Of a stretch of 64,000 nt of DNA, positions 60,907 through 64,000 are shown one piece after another. Source of the DNA: Lysinibacillus fusiformis (GTDB lineage: Bacteria > Bacillota > Bacilli > Bacillales_A > Planococcaceae); NCBI RefSeq assembly GCF_016925635.1, contig NZ_CP070490.1, positions 3,726,001 to 3,790,000 on the forward strand, in the 5' to 3' direction. A program made the translations under genes and the position numbers. The notes beneath the pieces were generated by a model, which worked only from the letters and a program-made list of their open reading frames with translations, did not search any database and was not told the DNA's origin. How positions within the stretch are numbered: the stretch's first letter is position 1; the number at the start of each line of letters is the position of its first letter.

Positions 60907-61169
60907 AAACACAACAATTTACAGTAGTCGATCCTTTAGGTATTCATGCACGACCAGCAAGCCAGCTTGTGGCAAAAGCAACACCGTTTACTTCATCTAT
61001 TGAAATACGCACAGAAGAAAAAGCAGCTAATTTGAAATCCATTTTAGGTGTGATGGGATTAGCCTTAAAGCAAGGTTCACAATTTACACTTGCTGTAGAG
61101 GGGGAAGACGAAGAGCAAGCATTAGCAGCATTAACGACACTCATTACAGAAATGGGGCTTGCACAATGA
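60903..61169 (+). CDS. ptsH: Phosphocarrier protein HPr
   Basis: An 88-residue HPr with His15 (GIHARPAS) for phosphotransfer from EI and Ser46 (NLKSILGV) for HPr kinase. The region after Ser46 reads ILGVMGLAL, near the IMGVMSLGV typical of Gram-positive HPr. Ser46 suggests it can act in CcpA control as well as in transport, and it may be the main HPr of the cell. Overlaps nagB and ptsI by 4 bases each. Confidence 0.94.
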   Translation: MKTQQFTVVDPLGIHARPASQLVAKATPFTSSIEIRTEEKAANLKSILGVMGLALKQGSQFTLAVEGEDEEQALAALTTLITEMGLAQ

Positions 61170-62878
61170 CACAACTCACTGGTATTGCCGCTTCAGACGG
61201 CATTGCCATTGCGAAAGCATATCGTTTCGTCCAACCAGATTTAACATTTGCTAAAACAACTGTTCCTGATATCGAGGCGGAGCAGCAACGTTTAACAGCC
61301 GCTCTTGCCAAAGCAGAACAAGAACTAGTTATTATTCGACAGCAAACATTCGAAAAATTTAGTGCAGAAGAAGCTGCAATTTTTGAGGCACATTTATTAG
61401 TGGTTCATGATCCCGAATTAATTGGGCCCATCAATCAAAAAATTGCAGACGAAGCGGTGAATGCGGAATATGCATTGCATGAAGTATCCTCTATGTTTGT
61501 GGCATTATTTGAAGGTATGGATGACGAATACATGAGTGCACGAGCATCAGATATTAGAGATGTGACAAATCGCATATTAGCACACTTACTCGGTGTACAT
61601 ATTCCAAATCCAAGCAATATGAACGAACAGGTAATTATCGTAGCGAATGATTTGACTCCTTCAGAGACAGCCCAATTAGATCGCAACTTTGTTCTCGGTT
61701 TTATTACCGATATTGGAGGGCGAACATCCCATTCGGCCATCATGGCTCGTAGCTTAGAAATCCCAGCAGTCGTAGGAGCAGGGATTGCTACGACAACGAT
61801 TCAGAATGGCGATCAATTAATCGTGGATGGTTTGGCGGGTCAAGTCCTAGTGAATCCAACAGCCGATGTGATTGCGCACTACCAGGAAAAGGCGCAAAAC
61901 TATCGTGCACAGCAGGCGGAATGGTCTACTTTAGTGAATGAGCAAACTGTTTCTAAAGATGGCGTGCATGTGGAGCTAGCGGCTAATATTGGATCACCAA
62001 GTGATTTGGATGGTGTATTGCGTCATGGGGCAGAAGGAATTGGCCTGTATCGTACAGAGTTTTTATATATGGGCCGAGAAAATTTGCCATCAGAGGAAGA
62101 ACAATTTATAGCGTATAAAACAGTCATGGAAGGAATGAAGGGCAAGCCAGTTGTTATTCGAACACTGGATATCGGTGGCGACAAACACTTGCCATACTTA
62201 CCTTTGCAGGAAGAAATGAACCCATTCCTTGGTCATCGTGCCATTCGTCTATGTCTAGACCAGCAGGAGCTATTCCGCACACAATTGCGTGCCCTCCTTC
62301 GAGCATCGGTCTACGGAAATTTAAAAATTATGTTCCCCATGATTGCGACCATTCAAGAATTCCGTGAGGCTAAAGCGATTTTGCTTGAGGAAGAGGAAAA
62401 GCTGATAGCGGCAGGTATTGCAGTAGGTTCATCTATAGAGGTCGGGATGATGGTTGAAATTCCATCGACAGCCGTAATGGCTGATATTTTTGCAAAAGAA
62501 GTGGATTTTTTCTCCATTGGCACAAATGATTTAATTCAATATACAATGGCTGCAGATCGCATGAATGAAAAAGTTGCCTATTTATATCAACCGTATAATC
62601 CAGCCATTTTACGTTTAATTCAAATGGTCATTAAAGCTGCCCATCAAGAACAGAAATGGGTAGGGATGTGTGGAGAAATGGCAGGCGATGAGCTAGCTGT
62701 TCCTCTATTACTAGGCTTAGGCTTAGATGAGTTCTCTATGAGTGCCACATCGATTTTAAAAACACGCGCCTTGCTGAAGCAATTATCTGTCCCAGAGATG
62801 CAGACTTTAGCGACGGAGGCTTTACAGTTAGCGACAGCTGAGGAAGTGCTAGAAAAAGTAAAGCAAGCATTGAAATAA
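61166..62878 (+). CDS. ptsI: PEP-protein phosphotransferase, enzyme I
   Basis: A 570-residue enzyme I with phospho-His189 ([13 protein letters not shown]), PEP-binding motif [26 protein letters not shown] and C-terminal GMCGEMAGD with the active-site Cys. Full family length. It passes phosphate from PEP to the HPr encoded just upstream. Last gene of the nag/pts operon; a terminator follows. Confidence 0.96.
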   Translation: MTQLTGIAASDGIAIAKAYRFVQPDLTFAKTTVPDIEAEQQRLTAALAKAEQELVIIRQQTFEKFSAEEAAIFEAHLLVVHDPELIGPINQKIADEAVNAEYALHEVSSMFVALFEGMDDEYMSARASDIRDVTNRILAHLLGVHIPNPSNMNEQVIIVANDLTPSETAQLDRNFVLGFITDIGGRTSHSAIMARSLEIPAVVGAGIATTTIQNGDQLIVDGLAGQVLVNPTADVIAHYQEKAQNYRAQQAEWSTLVNEQTVSKDGVHVELAANIGSPSDLDGVLRHGAEGIGLYRTEFLYMGRENLPSEEEQFIAYKTVMEGMKGKPVVIRTLDIGGDKHLPYLPLQEEMNPFLGHRAIRLCLDQQELFRTQLRALLRASVYGNLKIMFPMIATIQEFREAKAILLEEEEKLIAAGIAVGSSIEVGMMVEIPSTAVMADIFAKEVDFFSIGTNDLIQYTMAADRMNEKVAYLYQPYNPAILRLIQMVIKAAHQEQKWVGMCGEMAGDELAVPLLLGLGLDEFSMSATSILKTRALLKQLSVPEMQTLATEALQLATAEEVLEKVKQALK

Positions 62879-62885
62879 GATAGAA

Positions 62886-62919
62886 CGATAGCCCATCTAC
62901 CAAGTAGATGGGTTTTGTA
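62886..62919. terminator. Terminator between ptsI and HAD gene
   Basis: CCATCTAC pairs with GTAGATGG over CAA, then GTTTT; the T-run is short. Confidence 0.8.
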
Positions 62920-62922
62920 GCA

Positions 62923-63600
62923 TTACTGGCTGAAAGAGTTGATGACTATAGGTATTTCTAATAAATCCTCCACGATGGCATCCGCTTCAACATCGTCCCA
63001 TTGTTTGTCCTTTTTCCAAATGCCCTTCATTCCTACGTGTTGAGCAGCTTTGACATCATTTTCAGGATGATCGCCGATAAAAACACATTCATGAGGCAGC
63101 ACATTCAGGTTTTCGATTGCGTTCAAAAATAGTTGAGGATGGGGCTTTTTCATTCCTGCCCATTCAGAAACTAAAATGACATCAAAATACTGCTCAATTA
63201 CTAATGCCTTTATATTGTCCATCTGAAATTGCCCATAGCCATTTGTAATCATGCCTAAAACCAATCGATCCTTTTTCAATTGCTCTAGCATCGAAATAAG
63301 GTTAGGAAAAGGGACACAGCTATATTTGAATTCATTTAGGTAATCTTGAAGAAGTGCTTCCCACGTTATATGAGCAAGATGAAATTCCTCCACTAATTGC
63401 TGATAGACGCGATCCTTCCAAACGTAGCCTCGCTTATCTAATTGAATAAAGCGAGTTATATATTGTTCCCTTGGAATGCAACCGAGAACCGCCTTCAATC
63501 GCTCATATTGCTGCTCGATGAAGAGTTGGACAGATGCATCTCTATTTAATAATGTTCCGTCTAAATCAAATAATGCCGCTTTAATCACGAAACATTTCAC
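62923..63600 (-). CDS. HAD-family hydrolase (phosphoglycolate phosphatase-like)
   Basis: A 225-residue HAD phosphatase: motif I LFDLDGTLLNRD, motif II MITNGYGQFQ, motif III/IV MKKPHPQLF and FIGDHPENDVKAA. Similar in plan to the HAD protein at 50453-51136 (both have DGT/DDT-LLNRD and TNG), so the two may be paralogues. Convergent with ptsI. Substrate not assignable. Confidence 0.87.
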   Translation of the reverse strand: MKCFVIKAALFDLDGTLLNRDASVQLFIEQQYERLKAVLGCIPREQYITRFIQLDKRGYVWKDRVYQQLVEEFHLAHITWEALLQDYLNEFKYSCVPFPNLISMLEQLKKDRLVLGMITNGYGQFQMDNIKALVIEQYFDVILVSEWAGMKKPHPQLFLNAIENLNVLPHECVFIGDHPENDVKAAQHVGMKGIWKKDKQWDDVEADAIVEDLLEIPIVINSFSQ

Positions 63601-63846
63601 CGTCCTTTTTGATTGTAAAAAAAGTAGCTGAATTATAAAAGGGTTGCTTATTTATAGAGAATTTACATACTTATTTATGAGTTAAATATATACATTAATA
63701 GTAAATTTTTATATAATTTATATATACAGAAAAATATGTATCTTATTATACTTTAATCTAATTTGCATACGATGTATAGACAATTAAGGAAATCAATACC
63801 CATGATAAATGTACTAAAAACAAGATATAGCAGGGGGAAAATTTAT
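63601..63846. other. AT-rich intergenic region, nothing identified
   Basis: About 245 bases rich in A and T with many TATA-like hexamers, between two divergent genes. It must hold both promoters, but no pair of boxes stands out. An AGGGGG ribosome site occurs near 63833. Confidence 0.6.
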
Positions 63847-64000
63847 ATGGATATTAAGGAAATGAAATGTAAAAGTTGTGGAGGAGATTCATTTGTAGAA
63901 GCGATGGATTTCATAAATCTTCGTCCAGTTGATAAGAAAATTGCTATAGGTTCTGAGAGAATCTTTACGGTTTGTTTGGATTGTGGAGAAGTTGCTTCAA
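63847..64000 (+). CDS. Zinc-ribbon protein (3' partial)
   Basis: ATG 63847 lies about 10 nt after CAGGGGG. The visible 51 residues hold a zinc ribbon, CKSCGG...CLDCGEV (about 8-11 and 43-46), typical of small nucleic-acid or scaffold proteins. The gene runs off the window, so neither length nor function can be stated. Confidence 0.75.
   Translation, partial: MDIKEMKCKSCGGDSFVEAMDFINLRPVDKKIAIGSERIFTVCLDCGEVAS

Overview
The window looks like chromosome from a low-GC, spore-forming Bacillales, most likely Lysinibacillus (L. sphaericus/fusiformis group). The reasons are spore-coat-type genes, sigma-A promoters with AGGAGG ribosome sites, a Fur-controlled iron-uptake set, and a GlcNAc PTS locus carrying its own HPr and enzyme I genes, an arrangement I recall from Bacillus sphaericus. 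The genus call is inference.

Layout. 1-4.1 kb: 3' part of a metallopeptidase/VWA protein, then an osmoprotectant or ergothioneine-type ABC transporter. 4.2-7.1 kb: DUF2975 membrane protein with a small HTH regulator, a paired SMR efflux system, a large GGATAG repeat array, and a HAD phosphatase. 7.2-14.4 kb: a CotY/CotZ-like coat protein beside four predicted amide-bond ligases (a YheC/D ATP-grasp fused to a Mur ligase, a separate ATP-grasp, two MurF-like proteins); this is my best candidate for an undescribed system. 14.4-19.4 kb: a secreted triple NlpC/P60 protein with only one intact active site, a VOC protein, a second GGATAG array, a cobalamin riboswitch followed only by short ORFs, and a TetR regulator with a butanediol-type dehydrogenase. 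19.5-29.4 kb: PepSY protein, two two-component systems, an ankyrin lipoprotein, a secreted protein, a DUF418 protein and a methyltransferase that seems to start at ATT. 29.4-30.1 kb: two divergent copies of a structured, GC-rich repeat element, each ending in the same hairpin.

30-35 kb holds ferredoxin-NADP reductase divergent from a siderophore ABC transporter across a shared Fur box. 36.2-37.7 kb is an IS256-family element inserted in a third GGATAG array. 38-43.8 kb holds a MarR/MFS pair and a Fur-boxed efeO-efeB-efeU iron importer. 43.8-50.4 kb holds a pentapeptide gene broken by one in-frame TGA and a PucR-linked permease/DUF917/hydantoinase operon. 50-56 kb holds HAD, kinase-like and small conserved genes and a GntR-controlled ABC operon. 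56-62.9 kb is the GlcNAc operon (EIICBA, NagA, SIS protein, NagB, HPr, enzyme I) behind cre-like and NagR/DasR-like sites. The window ends in a HAD gene and the start of a zinc-ribbon protein.

The three GGATAG arrays share a 21-nt unit (two helical turns), all read in the same direction, and lie at gene boundaries.
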